Below are positions 36,750 to 48,730 of a DNA stretch of 64,000 bases, in pieces (the first letter of the stretch is position 1; the number at the start of each line of letters is the position of its first letter). A program made the translations under genes and the position numbers. Origin of the DNA: Rhizophagus irregularis (taxonomy: Eukaryota; Glomeromycota; Glomeromycetes; Glomerales; Glomeraceae); the NCBI RefSeq assembly GCF_026210795.1, contig NC_089452.1, forward strand, positions 3,553,501 through 3,617,500, given 5' to 3'. The notes under the pieces are model-generated. The model searched no databases. It saw only the letters and a program-made list of their open reading frames with translations, and was not told the origin of the DNA.

Positions 36750-37525
36750 TACTACATTTGGTAAATGGCTCACTTACTATTATCAAGCATGGGTTGGAAA
36801 AGAATCTACCTGTATTTTATGTGAATTTGATGACTTTCGTTTAGGAAAATATCCATTTGATTATGATACATATAAGCAATTTAATAGAGATATTTGGAGA
36901 TATTGGTGTTTTGCAGAAACATCTACAAATGAATTAGGCTTAGTTGCTTGTAGATTATTTGGAATTTGTGTAAATGCACCTTCTGTGGAGCGTCTTTGGA
37001 GTTGTATGGGTTTCTTACAGACAAATCGACGAAATCGTTTAAAGGTATTTTTATTTTTGTTATAAATATTGAATTTTTAATATTAAAATACTAATACTTT
37101 ATTGTCTTTATATTTAGTCATCAAAAGCTCTTGCTATGAGTAAATTAAGAGCAGATATTACATGGAAGCATCAGGTTAATTCTAGTACTTCTTCTACTTT
37201 AATAACTCCACTTAGTATTATAAATGATGTTAACAAAAATAATACAAATGATAATGAAGAAATCAAAAAAAATAATGAACAAATTCCAGAAAATGAAAAT
37301 GAAGAGGATGAAAATGATAATTTAACTAATTTAGAAAATGAATTTGGAGATTATTTACAAGAATGAGCAGAAATGTTAAAAGAAGAAGCTAACAAAAATG
37401 AAGAATATGAAACAGACGAGTTAGATATATTTATAGAAACTAATAAAATTACTCATCCGGCAATTGATTCTGATGCCAAATGGAAATTAAGATCAATTTT
37501 TAAAGAATTAGAATTTCCTTTTTAA
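36750..37525 (+). pseudogene. hAT transposase C-terminal part
   Basis: Frame with FGKWLTYYYQAWVGKES, then RLFGICVNAPSVERLWSCMG FLQTNRRNRLK: the pattern SVERLxSxxGxxxxxRRxRL is the hAT dimerisation region. An intron (about 37045-37117) is followed by SSKALAMSKLRADITWKHQ and an acidic tail. A TGA at about 37364 stands where the tail should continue (EMLKEEANKNEEYETDELDI goes on to 37525). The catalytic N-terminal part is missing; the MITE at 36324-36736 sits immediately upstream. Confidence 0.7.
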
Positions 37526-38698
37526 TAAAATAAAGAAAATAAAAAATGCCAATTTATTTTTATTAAAATACTTTTTTAAATTCAAATTAAACAGTTAAAA
37601 ATTATCAAAAAGTAAAATTACATTTACATTATATAAACTTAAATGTCCCAGATGTCCTTGGACATTACAAGTCTTGTCCAAGGACTTGGACTGTCCTGGA
37701 CTGTCCCATCCAAGGACATGTCCCATTCCCATACCAACACTGTAAACAGGTATGCATCAAACTTTTCCAGTAAAAAGTCATTGTATAAAAATCGTGCAGT
37801 TTTTATTTTATTTTTGTAATAATCATCTAGTTTCTGTTTAGTATTTGTATAATTGAATAAAATCGCATTTTTTCATAAAATTTAATCATATGATTATTGT
37901 AGGCTTTTCATAACATTATTAATATTCTGATATTTAAATTTTATTTCGTAAACTTAAATGTATGATTATTGTAGATTTTTTATAAAGTTATTAAATTCTA
38001 ACATTTATTAAATGAAAATAGTACAATTATTTTAATATGGATTTTTGAAATTTGTTTGAAATTTGTACTATTTAATGATTCGTGCAATTACATTAGGATC
38101 ATAAAACTATTTTCGCATGATTTTAAAAATCTATACATTGATCAATCACTCTCATATCAATAAATTGCTCAACTAGCGTATTTTTGCAATATCTTTGTTA
38201 TATGGTGAAAATTAATTAATGGAATATCATATTCTATATGTAAAAAATATGCAAATATAAAATTAGAGAAATATGCTAAAATATAATATCAATATATGAT
38301 ATATATATATAGTTTAGGAATCATAAACTTCGTAGCCACGCTCAATTAAGGCAATGTATTACTAGACTTACACTAAAGATGACTTTAGCAAGGCTTTCTT
38401 TGTGAATTAAAAGAAATTTCATACACTTTGCCAGCTGGTGGGATAGCTTATGACCTCTAACCTCAAGTCTGTTTATACTAATAAATCCAGAATATTTGCA
38501 TCGCTAATAAAAAGTATAGTTAAGGTACTTCAAAGAATCCCTAAAAAGAAAAAAATAAATAAATGAGCAATTAGTAAACATTCATCAAAATTAAAATAAA
38601 TTACAGCCGAATATACTAAGAGATATAATCAATATATTAACCAAATTTTACGTGTCTAGATCCATCTAAAGAGCAAATAGTTGTAGGTTCAATATTTG
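37526..38698. other. intergenic with GTCCAAGGAC cluster
   Basis: At 37646-37725 a compact cluster of ATGTCCTTGGACAT, TTGTCCAAGGACTTGG and CCATCCAAGGACATGTCC forms several inverted pairs and is clearly more GC-rich than the rest. The remaining DNA to 38698 is AT-rich, with a TA microsatellite at about 38298-38312. No gene supported. Confidence 0.5.
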
Positions 38699-39043
38699 TT
38701 AGTTTAGTTCTATTGATGTACTATTATCAGATTTGTCAATAGTTTCTTGAAAAATTGGTTCGTAATTAGGAGATTCTAAGTCTAAAATTTCAGTATTTTT
38801 GTCATTTTCTTCATCTTTGCTTGATTCTCGTTTCAAAATCTCAATATTTTCATCATCTTTATCAGATTCTTGCTCATCAGTACTTGATTTTTGAATATTT
38901 CCACTTTGAGAGTATTTTTTTTGATGACGTGTACGTGTTGAAATTGAAACTAAATTTTGGCCTTTGCATTTCAAACAATTACAAAAAACTTTTAGTCCTT
39001 TGTTACTTTTCTTTTTTTTCTTTTGACGGTTTTTAATAGACAT
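38699..39043 (-). pseudogene. tnp2-type transposase N-terminus, truncated (copy B)
   Basis: ATG at 39043-39041 (MSIKNRQKKKKKSNKG), then FCNCLKCKGQNLVSISTRTRH QKK: a Cys-x-Cys-x2-Cys cluster plus TRTRH that matches the start of the transposase at 44860 (CKCQSCKKELNGYKEVSKAT RTRH). An acidic linker follows. The catalytic region is gone; the frame stops at 38699. It diverges from the plus-strand partner gene at 39334 as in copy A. Confidence 0.55.
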
Positions 39044-39333
39044 TTGAATAATTATTAATCGGGATATTAAGAAAAATTGCTGCTGGTTAAAATATGGTAT
39101 AAAATCTAATAGTTACACTACATTCCTTATTTATATAACAAAAAAAACTTTTAAATTTTACTTATTATAGTAGACAATAGATCAATTAAAAATAGTTATG
39201 CAATAAGAATTTAACTTAAATAATTATGACGTATTATAAGTTTATATAATTCACATGATCTTTTTATTTTAAAAGTTTTATTTTCCCAGGATTCATTACT
39301 TTTATTTTTCAAAAAATAAAGATTTTCTCTATA

Positions 39334-40318
39334 ATGGAATATAATAATAGTGAAATGTCTGATTGTTCTTCCAATTCTGATGGTGGTTCTTTTATTAATT
39401 GTGAAAAGGAATCTACATTGAAAAAAATTGCAGAACTTAAAAAAAAAATTATGAAACTTGAAAATACTTCTATAAAAAAGGAAAAGACAAAGAGAAAATC
39501 GAACCAAAAACTTGTAGATAAAGAATCTTTTGCCATAACAAATAAAACAAAAGGATCATCAAATCAAAGTTGTTTAAAGGATAAATCTTTTAATAATAAA
39601 TATAATAGTAAAAGTCAGCCAACCCTCTCTGAAGAAGATGATACTGAATTTTCTAGTGATGAACCTAAACAGGTGGCAATTATTTTAAATATAACATTTT
39701 ATTGTTATTTTTATTTATTATTTTAAAATATATAATAGCCAATATTCAAGAAGAAAATATAAACTATCAAAAGATTCCTTCTTTTCTTCATATCCCAAAG
39801 AGTATTTGGCGTGGCTATGTGGTCAGTATATAATAATATTATTAATATTTGAGATAAATGTTTAACTTTAATATACTACTGCAGGAATCAATGAGACTTT
39901 TAGTAGCTGAAAAACTTTATCCTCTATATCCTACCACCGAATATCGTGATATGCCTATTAATGAAATTAATAAATGTATTGATAAGGTAAATACTAACTG
40001 TAATCCTGAATTACATTTATTTAACACTTTTTAACCAATTTTTTTTATTGTATTAGTTTCATAAGAAAAATCCATCCTTTCCAGAAACTGTTAGTGATTG
40101 GGCGGAACGTGAGATGATTCGTTGACATATAAATTATAGACGTAAGTTTATCTTAATTTAATATTGTTTTGTCATTATTCTGCTATTTTACTAAAATTTT
40201 CAACATTTTATAGGGTCAATTCTTAATCTTAGCGAAATGCATAAGACAAATATTTCTGTTAATAAAGCTAAGATCCGAAAACCAAATGGTAATAGTAAAA
40301 GAGCCAAAAAAAGGAAAT
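39334..40318 (+). pseudogene. transposon partner gene ORF2, copy B
   Basis: Exons: 39334-39672 (acidic/basic coiled-coil-like, ESTLKKIAELKKKIMKLENT), about 39739-39824 (FLHIPKSIWRGYV), about 39886-39986 (MRLLVAEKLYPLYP), 40057-40141 (FPETVSDWAEREMIR) and about 40214-40318 (ending in a basic KRAKKRK tail). Intron positions and the motifs WxGYV, ESxRxL and P-T-DWAxREMIR agree with copy A at 45171. A TGA replaces the Trp that copy A has after REMIRR. Presumably a DNA-binding helper of the tnp2 transposase; no named domain recognised. Confidence 0.55.
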
Positions 40319-40589
40319 AAACTATTAACAAAAAATCGAATCATGGTAATTTTTAATTTTGATGAAATATTTTAAAATAAATCAAATTAATAACATTACT
40401 ACCAATCAAACAGAACCATTATTGGTATCCAACAGCCTGAATATAGAAAGTTTGGAAAGGCTTGATAATAATAAATCTTTACCAAGTAAGAGTAAGCTCA
40501 TAGATTCTTTAATACATATGTAATCAATTAAATATATAAAATATATTACAATAGAATTATTAGAAGCCGTTGATGTCTCCCAGCTTATT

Positions 40590-40900
40590 CTAAACGTCCT
40601 GGCCATAAACATAAAATAACACAATCATCTGATAAAGAAGAAGCCATTGAAGATGTTGAAGTTGTAAGAATTCTTCCAGCAAAACATCCTGGTCGTAAAC
40701 GTAAGATAACATAGCCATCTGATGATGAAAAAGGTGTTGAGGACGTCAAAACTATCAGAATTCCTCCAGCAAAACGTCCTGGTCATAAAACTAAAGCAGC
40801 ACAACCACCTGATGATGAGAAAGGTGTTGAAGATGCTGAAACTATCAGAATTCCTCCAGCAAAATGTCCTCGTCGTAAATGTAAAGCGGTATAACATTAT
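40590..40900 (+). repeat. 90-bp coding tandem repeat with AT-hook-like motif
   Basis: About four copies of a 30-residue unit: PPAKRPGHKTKAAQPPDDEK and GVEDAETIRI. The PxKRPGxKxK core resembles an AT-hook, which binds the minor groove of AT-rich DNA. One unit has an in-frame TAG; the array ends with a TAA near 40893. It follows ORF2 copy B and may be its C-terminal domain or that of a separate gene. Confidence 0.6.
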
Positions 40901-41686
40901 TTAATATATTTATCTATGTATTTGATATTTTATAAATTAGTACATATTTAATATATTATACTTTAATATATTACATTCTATATATTTTATACATATGTAA
41001 AACAAAATATATACAAATGTATTTCGAATGCTAAATAAAAGTATTACGAGTTTGCTACAAATCATTTACAAATTTTGTATAAATGGATGCTCATAATTGT
41101 ATTAAACTTGTTATGTTAAAATATATTACATTTTTTATACGAAAATTTGACAAATACTTTTTACTGGGTTTATTGTATTGGATTTAAAATTAAATAACTA
41201 AATTACTAATATAACTTTTTCTCCTCTTTAATAAGTACATTAAATTAAATGGGTCTCGAGTTATTGTGTAATGGATATGAAAAATAAGTTTTCCTAACTG
41301 TATCTTCTTTTCTTTATTTATTTTATTCTTTATTTATTTTCGTTTTATATAGTTTCAGAAATATGAAATTAAACATTTTACTTTACTATCCCAGTAAGTA
41401 GTTTTCGTATAAATTTATACCCTATATATGTCTAAAATATACAATATATCATTATTTTGTATTAAATTTATGCTGATCCAAATCACAGTAATAAAATGAT
41501 TTACTAAATCGTGTTAAATTTATACTAAAATTGATATTTAAGAATGAAATCATACCAAATTTATAATACATACTTATTTAAAATATTTTCAAACATAAAT
41601 TCTGGATAAATTTACATATGTTTTAATTATATATTCCATATAAATCATTTGACCGTAATTTGTACAAATTTTGTATAAAATTTGTA
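40901..41686. other. intergenic between the two transposon copies
   Basis: AT-rich with scattered TACAAATTTTGTATAAA motifs (palindromic TACAAATTTTGTA) at 41050-41090 and 41660-41685. These may be subterminal repeats of the two-gene transposon, but no clear ends were found. Confidence 0.4.
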
Positions 41687-42664
41687 TTACTCCTCCTCTG
41701 CACCCATATAACTTGTATACAAGTTACTATCGTCCAGATCATTAACTTCTTTATCAATTATATAATAAATGTTATCTACTTTTAAAAATCCTATGCAACG
41801 ATCAATTACACAAACATCTATAAACTGTTTTGATCCAAACCCCTTAAACATTTTCAACCCATATTTGTCTTCTGATACCTGACTAGTCTATTGAACAAAT
41901 GCAATAATCCTTGGTATATTTCTGTATTCATAAACCATAAAATATTCTATACACCCATAAAATTCTTCAATCTGAAAGACTGATTTGTGATTCCGTTGTG
42001 ATGCATATTTGTCAACTTGCATTCTAATCTAATAGTAAATTGGATTATATAAATAATAAATGTTTTTTGGGGTAAAATCAAAATATATTACCAACTTATT
42101 GCAACTGTATAGTTAGTATTTGTAAAGTCTTTATTTCGTCTACCCCACTTGGATCCTATCATTTTACCATTTCTAATTTTAAGTCGACCATATTTCATAC
42201 CATTTTCAGAAACTTCCTATAATTTTATTTTTAATTAGTTAAAATATAATTTGCGTATTAGAAAAATTATTGTTACCTCTCCATCTTCTTCATCTATAAT
42301 AGTGTCATATGCAGTAAAATAATGTCTTTTAAGTTTTAACATTGTTGATTTGTTGATAAAATATCTTGCCCTTGGAAAATAAAGTTCTTCAATATAATAT
42401 TCATTAGAATAAATCATATTGTTTTTTTTTGCTTCTTGTTTTTGCTTTGTGAAAAATATTTGATTTTGAATAGAATAAAATCTTAGATGATTAAACTGTT
42501 CACGCAAAATAATATTATTGATAAGACTTTGATATAGATGCAATTTAGATTTAACTAATGGCAATAACATTCCACATAGACGTTTCATTGGGAACTGCCA
42601 CGTTGCCCAGCATGGCCCTGTGGCCTGAATACTATCTGTTAAATGAAGTAAGTAATGAAAGCAC

Positions 42665-43190
42665 TAAGGTTGCTTGACGAAACCTAGGGGTTTAGGTAAA
42701 GATGGCCCCGAAACCGAAATATTTCGGATTTGCCGAAATTCCGAAACCGTAGCCGTAATTTCAGCCAAATCCGAAATTCCGAAATCCGAAATTCCAGCCG
42801 AAATGCCGAAATTAAATATGTAAATTTGGCCGGAATTATGCACTTAATTCCGGCAGGAATTATAGAATTTCCTAAAATGGAAATCGATGTTACACAAGAT
42901 TCCATGTTCGTTCCTACCAAAATTGATTTTTGTGGAACGGCTATCGCCAAATATAGAAATGATCGACGTATCCGTTTTGACCGGAATTACGATTTTCGGC
43001 TGGAATTATGAATTCGGCCGAAATTATGAATTAATTTCGGAAAAATTTCGGATTTCGGATTCGGAATTTCGGATTTCGGATTTTTGCCAAATCAATTTCG
43101 GGGCCATCCTTAGGTTTAGGCAAGATGGTGTTTCGCCAAAAAGCGAAATTCTGCCGAAACTATATTAATATAGTTAAGAAATTTGCAAAG
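42665..43190. mobile_element. partial AGGTTGCTTG MITE inside the tnp2 gene
   Basis: TA plus AGGTTGCTTGACGAAACC (from 42667) and, beyond a nested element, CAAGATGGTGTTTCGCC and TTCTGCCGAAACTATATTA (43121-43170) match the MITE at 48224-48463. After about 43170 the similarity fades and no right end is found, so it is truncated. It lies just upstream of a coding exon beginning after TTTAACAG in the transposase gene. Confidence 0.6.
42697..43112. mobile_element. nested hAT-type MITE, 416 bp, with 8-bp target duplication
   Basis: Inverted ends TAAAGATGGCCCCGAAA (42697-42713) and, complemented, TAAGGATGGCCCCGAAA (43112-43096) match at 16 of 17 positions. The flanks are GGTTTAGG at 42689-42696 and GGTTTAGG at 43113-43120, a perfect 8-bp duplication as made by hAT transposases. 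The interior is full of CGAAATTCCGAAAT motifs in both orientations. It interrupts the partial AGGTTGCTTG MITE. Confidence 0.9.
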
Positions 43191-44869
43191 TATATTATAA
43201 TTTGATATCAATAATTTTATTCATCTAAAAAATATACCAGTTTCTGTTTCTATTTTTTTTTGTTGACTATTGTTAGTTGCAAAATTCAACTGATTAATAT
43301 TTTGAAGATAATTAGCATGATTTCTTTTTGGCAGGTTTTTTGGGTTATATTTGGTCAATTTGCTATTTTTAGGAGGAGTGGTTGGATAGTAAACATGATT
43401 ATAATATACACCATGTAGATTACAATATCGGCAACCTTTATATGAATTATATCCTGTAGTGCACATTAACTTTGAAAATGCTGGTATATCACCTGATCAA
43501 GATACCACAAAACATCTTAAAATAAAATTTTCTTTTTGAGCACCATCATAACATTTTACACCTAAAATAAACAAAATGTATTGTTATTTAAAAATTAATA
43601 ACACTATTAATAACTGAAGTTTCTATACCTTCTAGAGATTTTAATTCTTTAATTACTGGATATAAAAAAGAGTTGAAATTTAATGGAATATTTGGTCCAG
43701 GTATGATTGCTCCAATTAATAAATTATCATGTTTAACACGTTCTTGTGGTTTTAAATTAGCATTAATGAATAGTAAAACCTAACAATCATCAGTTTTCTG
43801 CTTAAATATCTGGTAACCATCAATAGAAGCTGTTAATGCAATATCTCTATAATCTGAAAAAAATCCTTCCTCACATAATTCTTTGTATCGTCTTCCATCA
43901 AATATATCATTATAACCTTCTTCATTAATATATTCAGAACTTGAAGTATATATATGTCTATATTGTAATGCTTCTGATCTTTTTAAATCTTGATATTGCA
44001 TAAGAAAATGATCAATAAGAGAAAAAAAGGCCATTTTTTTTGGGATACCTTTGTATTTCCTTTAATTATATATCGTGATTCTTTACATATTGGACAATTT
44101 TGTAAATCTTTTAAATCTCCTGTAAATGCATTACAACTATTAATGCAACAATCAATCCATATTGGTGAAATAGAAATCATTTTTTCTAGTTTTTTTGAAG
44201 CACAATAGAGACTTATTTGATGTTCACTAAAAGCTGACATAATCTCTGAATAGACTTGATCTGTCATATTAGTACGTGATTTTATTTCTAAGAGATGCAA
44301 GGCTTCCATATAACCTAATGGTAATGCTTCAAAATCATTATCTAAATAAAATTAGTTGTTAATTTCTTTCCACATTTTACCAGTTATTATAAATAAAGCT
44401 TACCATCATAATTTGAACTATTTGAACTACTTTCAGTTGATTTTTCGTCATCACTTATATTATCAAATTCATCTATATTTGAATTATTTGAACTACTTTC
44501 AGTTGATTTTTCGTCATCACTTATATTATCAAATTCATCCATATTTGAATTATTTGAACTACTTTCAGTTGATTTTTCATCATTATTTATATTATCAAAT
44601 TCTATATCCATATTAATAACATTATCATTATTACTTGCAGTAACAATATTAGTATTTATATTAAATAAATAATATTTTGTTAATTAAATAATTAGTGATC
44701 AAATTTTCACATTATTAAAATTATAATTTACCTTCCATTATTATTATAATATTTTTTTTTTTATCTTTTGCTCTATGACGAGTTCTTGTTGCTTTGGAAA
44801 CTTCCTTATATCCATTTAGTTCTTTTTTACATGATTGACATTTACATTTTACTTTCATTTTTATTTTTA

Positions 44870-45170
44870 AAATTTTTAAAATTTTTAATTGATATAAAAT
44901 ATGTAATAATCTGGTTAGTTATATATGAATGATTTAATAATGATCAAACAATCAATAGACAATATAATTGTTTAATAATCATATGACTGAGAATTCTTAA
45001 TACAAAATTGATTAATAATATACTTTTTTAGACTATATACTAATACTAATATATATAAGACTGAGGATTATTAATACAAAATTGATTAATAATATACTTT
45101 TTTAGACTATCATACTAATATATATAAACTAAATAATCGTACTATTGATTATTTTTTGAACTTGAATTAC
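44870..45170. promoter_or_regulatory. bidirectional intergenic promoter with 73-bp duplication
   Basis: This interval separates divergent transposase and ORF2 genes of copy A. ATGACTGAGAATTCTTAATA and CAAAATTGATTAATAATATA with CTTTTTTAGACTAT occur at 44985-45054 and again at 45055-45110. The equivalent interval in copy B is 39044-39333. Confidence 0.45.
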
Positions 45171-46838
45171 TATGGCACGTAAATGAGGTCAACGAGTTCA
45201 AGAAACTGAAAAAGCTGAAGATTCAGATATTATATCTGTAGCTAGTGACTCTGATTCTTCAAATAATTCATTAATACAAATATCTAAACAAAAAACTTCT
45301 AATAGAATAGCTGAACTTAAAGAAGAGTTACGAATATTAAATGAAAAGTTCTTGAATTCTAAAGTTGTACAAACTACGCCTAAAAAAACTAAAAAAATAC
45401 AAAATGCTACCATTGACTCAAAAAAAATACATAAACCTGTCAAACGTGAAGGAAAAGAGCCAGAATGGTTTTCATCAGATCCTGAACAGGTCATATTAAT
45501 TAAACAACTCAATATAATTATAATTTTTTTGCTATTTTAATTTATTTTCTTTAAATTTTTAGCCTATACCAAAGGAAAAAGGCAAAAACTATTATGATAT
45601 TCTAAGAACACTTCATATTAGAAAAATAACGTGGAATGGATATGTGGTACTTTTCTTTTATTCTTAATAATAATACCTTTATTTATTGTACAATATTTAA
45701 CTTATTTCAATTTTTAGGAATCACTTCGTCATTTATGTGAAGAATATTTATCAGAAGTTGCTAAAACTATGATGTTTAAGGATATTGAAATAAAGCTTAT
45801 TAATAAAACAATTCACAAGGTAATAAATAAGTGTATAAAAAAATTATATTAAAGTCTATTTGTTAAAATATCATTTCAGTTTAAGGATCAAAATGAGTGT
45901 TTTCCTCAAACTATGGGTGATTGGGCTCTTAGAGAAATGATTAGAAGATGGGTTAATAATTATAGTAAGTTTTAATAATAACTTTTTATTAGATATTCAA
46001 ATAATAATAACTAACTTTTTTTTAAATTAGGGGAATATAATAAAGAACCTGATAAATCTTCTAAAACTCAAAAATCTAGAAAACATAAGAAATCTAGAAA
46101 TTCCATGGAATTAGAATCTACTTCATACAATAATCATACAAGTGATGTTGAAGAATCACAAAATAATTCTGGTGACTTTACTTCAATAGAAACACTACAT
46201 TCTGATCATAAAAATGACACTGAACAAGATGATCCCAAATTGGAATCTAACAATATGACTACAAGTAAGTTTATTAACTTATGTTTTACCATTACATTTA
46301 TTATTAAAAATACTAAATTTTATTACATAATAGATGAACTTCAAGATATTACTCAGCAAATTGAAGAACTTATGAATAAACAGAAAAAATGCTTATTAAA
46401 GCAAGAAACAACAAACATAAGGTTAATGAAGTATTTACTTTGAGTAAGCAAATTTTAATTGTAAATCATTTGTAATAAAAATATTTATTATTATATGTTA
46501 ACTGAAATTATATTTTTAGATACTTCTAATTTATATTTACAATCAGAACAAGACATCCCAAAAGAAAATTCTCATTTGTCTAACAAAATCATTGATATTC
46601 AAGATGATGATAAAAATGACGAAATTTCTTTAAAAAGAAAAAATCCTGAAGATTCTTCCGTCACTCCAACCAATAATTCTTCTGACAATAAGCTTGTTGA
46701 TCTAACCAGTAAATGTAAAAGAAAAAGGAGTAATTCTACACAAATTGAATCTACAAGTGCAAATAATGATCTTTAAAAACAAAGAACCCGCCGTTCCACT
46801 CGAATTAAGACTACAAGTACAACAAGTGTTAACGTTAC
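45171..46838 (+). pseudogene. transposon partner gene ORF2, copy A
   Basis: ATG 45171 (MARK then a TGA), followed by AEDSDIISVASDSDSSNNS and IAELKEELRILNEKFLNS, a coiled-coil-like stretch. Later exons: ILRTLHIRKITWNGYV (about 45564-45647), ESLRHLCEEYLSEVAK (about 45718-45819), FPQTMGDWALREMIRRWVNN (about 45880-45964), then a long acidic/basic tail (46030-46264 and 46320-46776). Splice sites are GT-AG and line up with copy B. The Trp lost in copy B is present here. The role is presumably to help the adjacent transposase; a later TAA at 46774 and RRSTRIKTT beyond it suggest the end is uncertain. Confidence 0.55.
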
Positions 46839-46919
46839 GTAATTTTTCAGTCATACGAATGACCAAATTTGACTAATGTGGCTTTTTGTGTGCAACACAG
46901 ACCAGAAAAAAAAATAAAG

Positions 46920-47257
46920 TGTAGTAACTCTTGTGCGATGTGAGATTTCTCACGTTATAAACTCATTTAGATATGAGCATTTTTTTTCATAAATTTAACG
47001 TTATAATAACCAAAAATACAATAAAATAGAATAAGGATAAATATATTTATAGTCTAGTTTAGTATAACGAGATAGTTATATGATAATAGATTTTCAAATT
47101 TTATTAGAAAAAGATAGTAAATATTAGAAATATTTTTCTTAAAATGTATAAATACAAGTGGATTTCAATAGGAAATTCCGCAGTCTTGATTTTGTGTCTT
47201 GGCTCAAAATGAAATTAATATTAATAAAGAGTTATCATAGTGGTTTCACTATGAACA
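46920..47257 (+). mobile_element. candidate LTR with primer-binding site
   Basis: The block starts TGTAGTAACTCTT (46920) and ends AAGAGTTATCA (47237), inverted ends of about 318 bp. It contains a TATA-like TGTATAAATACAAG (about 47148) and a polyadenylation-like AATAAAG (47223). Three bases past the end comes TGGTTTCACTATGAACA (from 47241), the TGG-initial form of a tRNA primer site. No gag-pol and no second LTR were found, so it is a remnant at best. Confidence 0.4.
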
Positions 47258-47259
47258 AC

Positions 47260-48220
47260 GATTAATAATTATTGATTCTAATATAAAAAAAAAATAAATT
47301 AATTAAATTTATTTCGCTCTTAATATTAAATTTGGAGAAATTATCGCAATTTGAAATTTTGGTAAAAAATTTTGTTTTTGTAATTAATTTTATTTTAAAC
47401 CAAGCGAAGATAATATAAGAACTCAACACGTCGGTGGCAACATACGATAAATTGTTATTTATCCTATGGGCGGCGTGCCACATTTTTGGTGCATGTTCGT
47501 GAGAAAGTAAATGATTGTTATCTTCATACAAGATCTAAATAAGAAATAAAAGAAAATTATATGAGAAAATGAAAGAAAAATTTGTGAAATTAATAAGAAA
47601 AGGATGATATGAAAAATCATCAAAGATAAAAAAGGGATGATATGAGAAATCATCAAAGATAAGAAAAAGATGATATGAGAAATCATCAAAGAAATAATAG
47701 ATAAGGAAGACTTATCTGAAATATGAGAAAAGTATTACTATATATGAAAAAGGATATAGTAAAAGAAAATATATAAGAAATATTAAAATATTATTGAATG
47801 GTATACGAGAAATAAGAGAAAGTAATATTATGAAAAAGGAATATTACGGAATATATGAGAAATGAAAATATACGATATATTGAAAAAGTATATATTGAAA
47901 GGATGAATGAAATATTCAAGATAATAATGAAAAGATTTAAAAATTAAATGAAAATAAAAATTTATAATGAGAATGAATTTTGTGAATAATAAAAAGTTAA
48001 TAAATGATTAAAAAAATTCAAAAGTATTATAAGAAAAGAAAAGTTATTAGTAACAAACCCGTAAACTACTATACTTCTATGAAGAAGGTAGGCAAGCCCG
48101 GTATAGGTTACTAAATGAAAAAGAAAATTAAATGATATTGTAAACATGAGAAATATTGAAATGTTATTATTTGATATTAAAAAAAAATAATAATTTTATT
48201 ACAATAAAAGAATGATATGA
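47260..48220. other. A-rich stretch, GATGATATGAGAAATCATC repeats
   Basis: No coding support. At 47570-47700 a unit of about 31 bp, AAAGATGATATGAGAAATCA TCAAAGATAAG, repeats three to four times. The rest is purine-rich noise, possibly the decayed interior of the LTR element. Confidence 0.45.
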
Positions 48221-48223
48221 ATA

Positions 48224-48463
48224 AGGTTGCTTGTCTAAACCTCTTCAAAATCCTACGATTAGTTTTGTCAAAATTTTACTATAGATTTATTATAGTTTCG
48301 GCAAAGTTTCAGCAGTTTTGGCATTTATAATAAGTTTCGGCAGTTTCGCCTTTCTCCAAAGTTTTGCCAGTTTTTTAATATAACTTTAATATAGTTTCAG
48401 CAGAATTTCACTTTTCGGCAAAACGCCATCTTGTCTAAACCCCTAGGTTTCGGCAAGCAACCT
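48224..48463. mobile_element. AGGTTGCTTG MITE, complete copy (240 bp)
   Basis: AGGTTGCTTGTCTAAACC at the left and, complemented, AGGTTGCTTGCCGAAACC at the right, with TA on both outer sides (48222-48223 and 48464-48465). Similar sequence lies at 42667 (partial) and 61105-61354 (diverged). No coding capacity. Confidence 0.8.
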
Positions 48464-48730
48464 TAGATATGAAAGATTATAAAAGATAATAATGAATTAT
48501 ATGAAATAAATGATGTAATAATGATGTAATATAAAAATAAAAAGAAATTGCGTAAGCATGTTGCGTAAACAATATGAAATGTAATAAAATATTTAATCAG
48601 AAGAAGAGAACATGAGTTCAGTTACAGAAAATGAATAAATAAAATAAGAATTATACTGTGACAAGTCATGTGTTAAAAAAGCAGTAAAAATCACGTGATC
48701 AAAACGCAGTAGAAATAAAATGTTATACAA

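Larger units (their letters stand above)
41687..44860 (-). pseudogene. tnp2-type (CACTA/CMC) transposase, copy A, broken and invaded
   Basis: ATG near 44860 begins a zinc-like motif (CKCQSCKK...TRTRH), then an acidic repeat (three copies of FDNISDDEKSTESSSNNSN, 44640-44400). The catalytic region follows: CINSCNAFTGDLKDLQNCPIC, YRDIALTASIDGYQIFKQKT, LIGAIIPGPNIPFNFNSFLY PVIKEL, GYNSYKGCRYCNLHGVYY. After an insertion come TGPCWATWQFPMKRLCGM and LYFPRARYFINKS, ending AEEE and TAA at 41687. The DIALTxSIDG, IPGP and GxxxxxGCxxC motifs are those of the tnp2 transposase family (Pfam Transposase_21). Lesions: a frameshift in an A-run near 44030, TAG after TDDC, TGA before SGDIPAF, and TAG near 41890. 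Confidence 0.75.

Noticed and set aside
42730-43168. Overlapping frames on both strands at the nested MITE
   Set aside because: They arise from the CGAAATTCCGAAAT repeats inside a non-coding hAT MITE.
47459-47689. Minus-strand frame with repeated MISHIIFFLSL
   Set aside because: Read-through of the AAAGATGATATGAGAAATC repeat; hydrophobicity comes from the AT-rich repeat.
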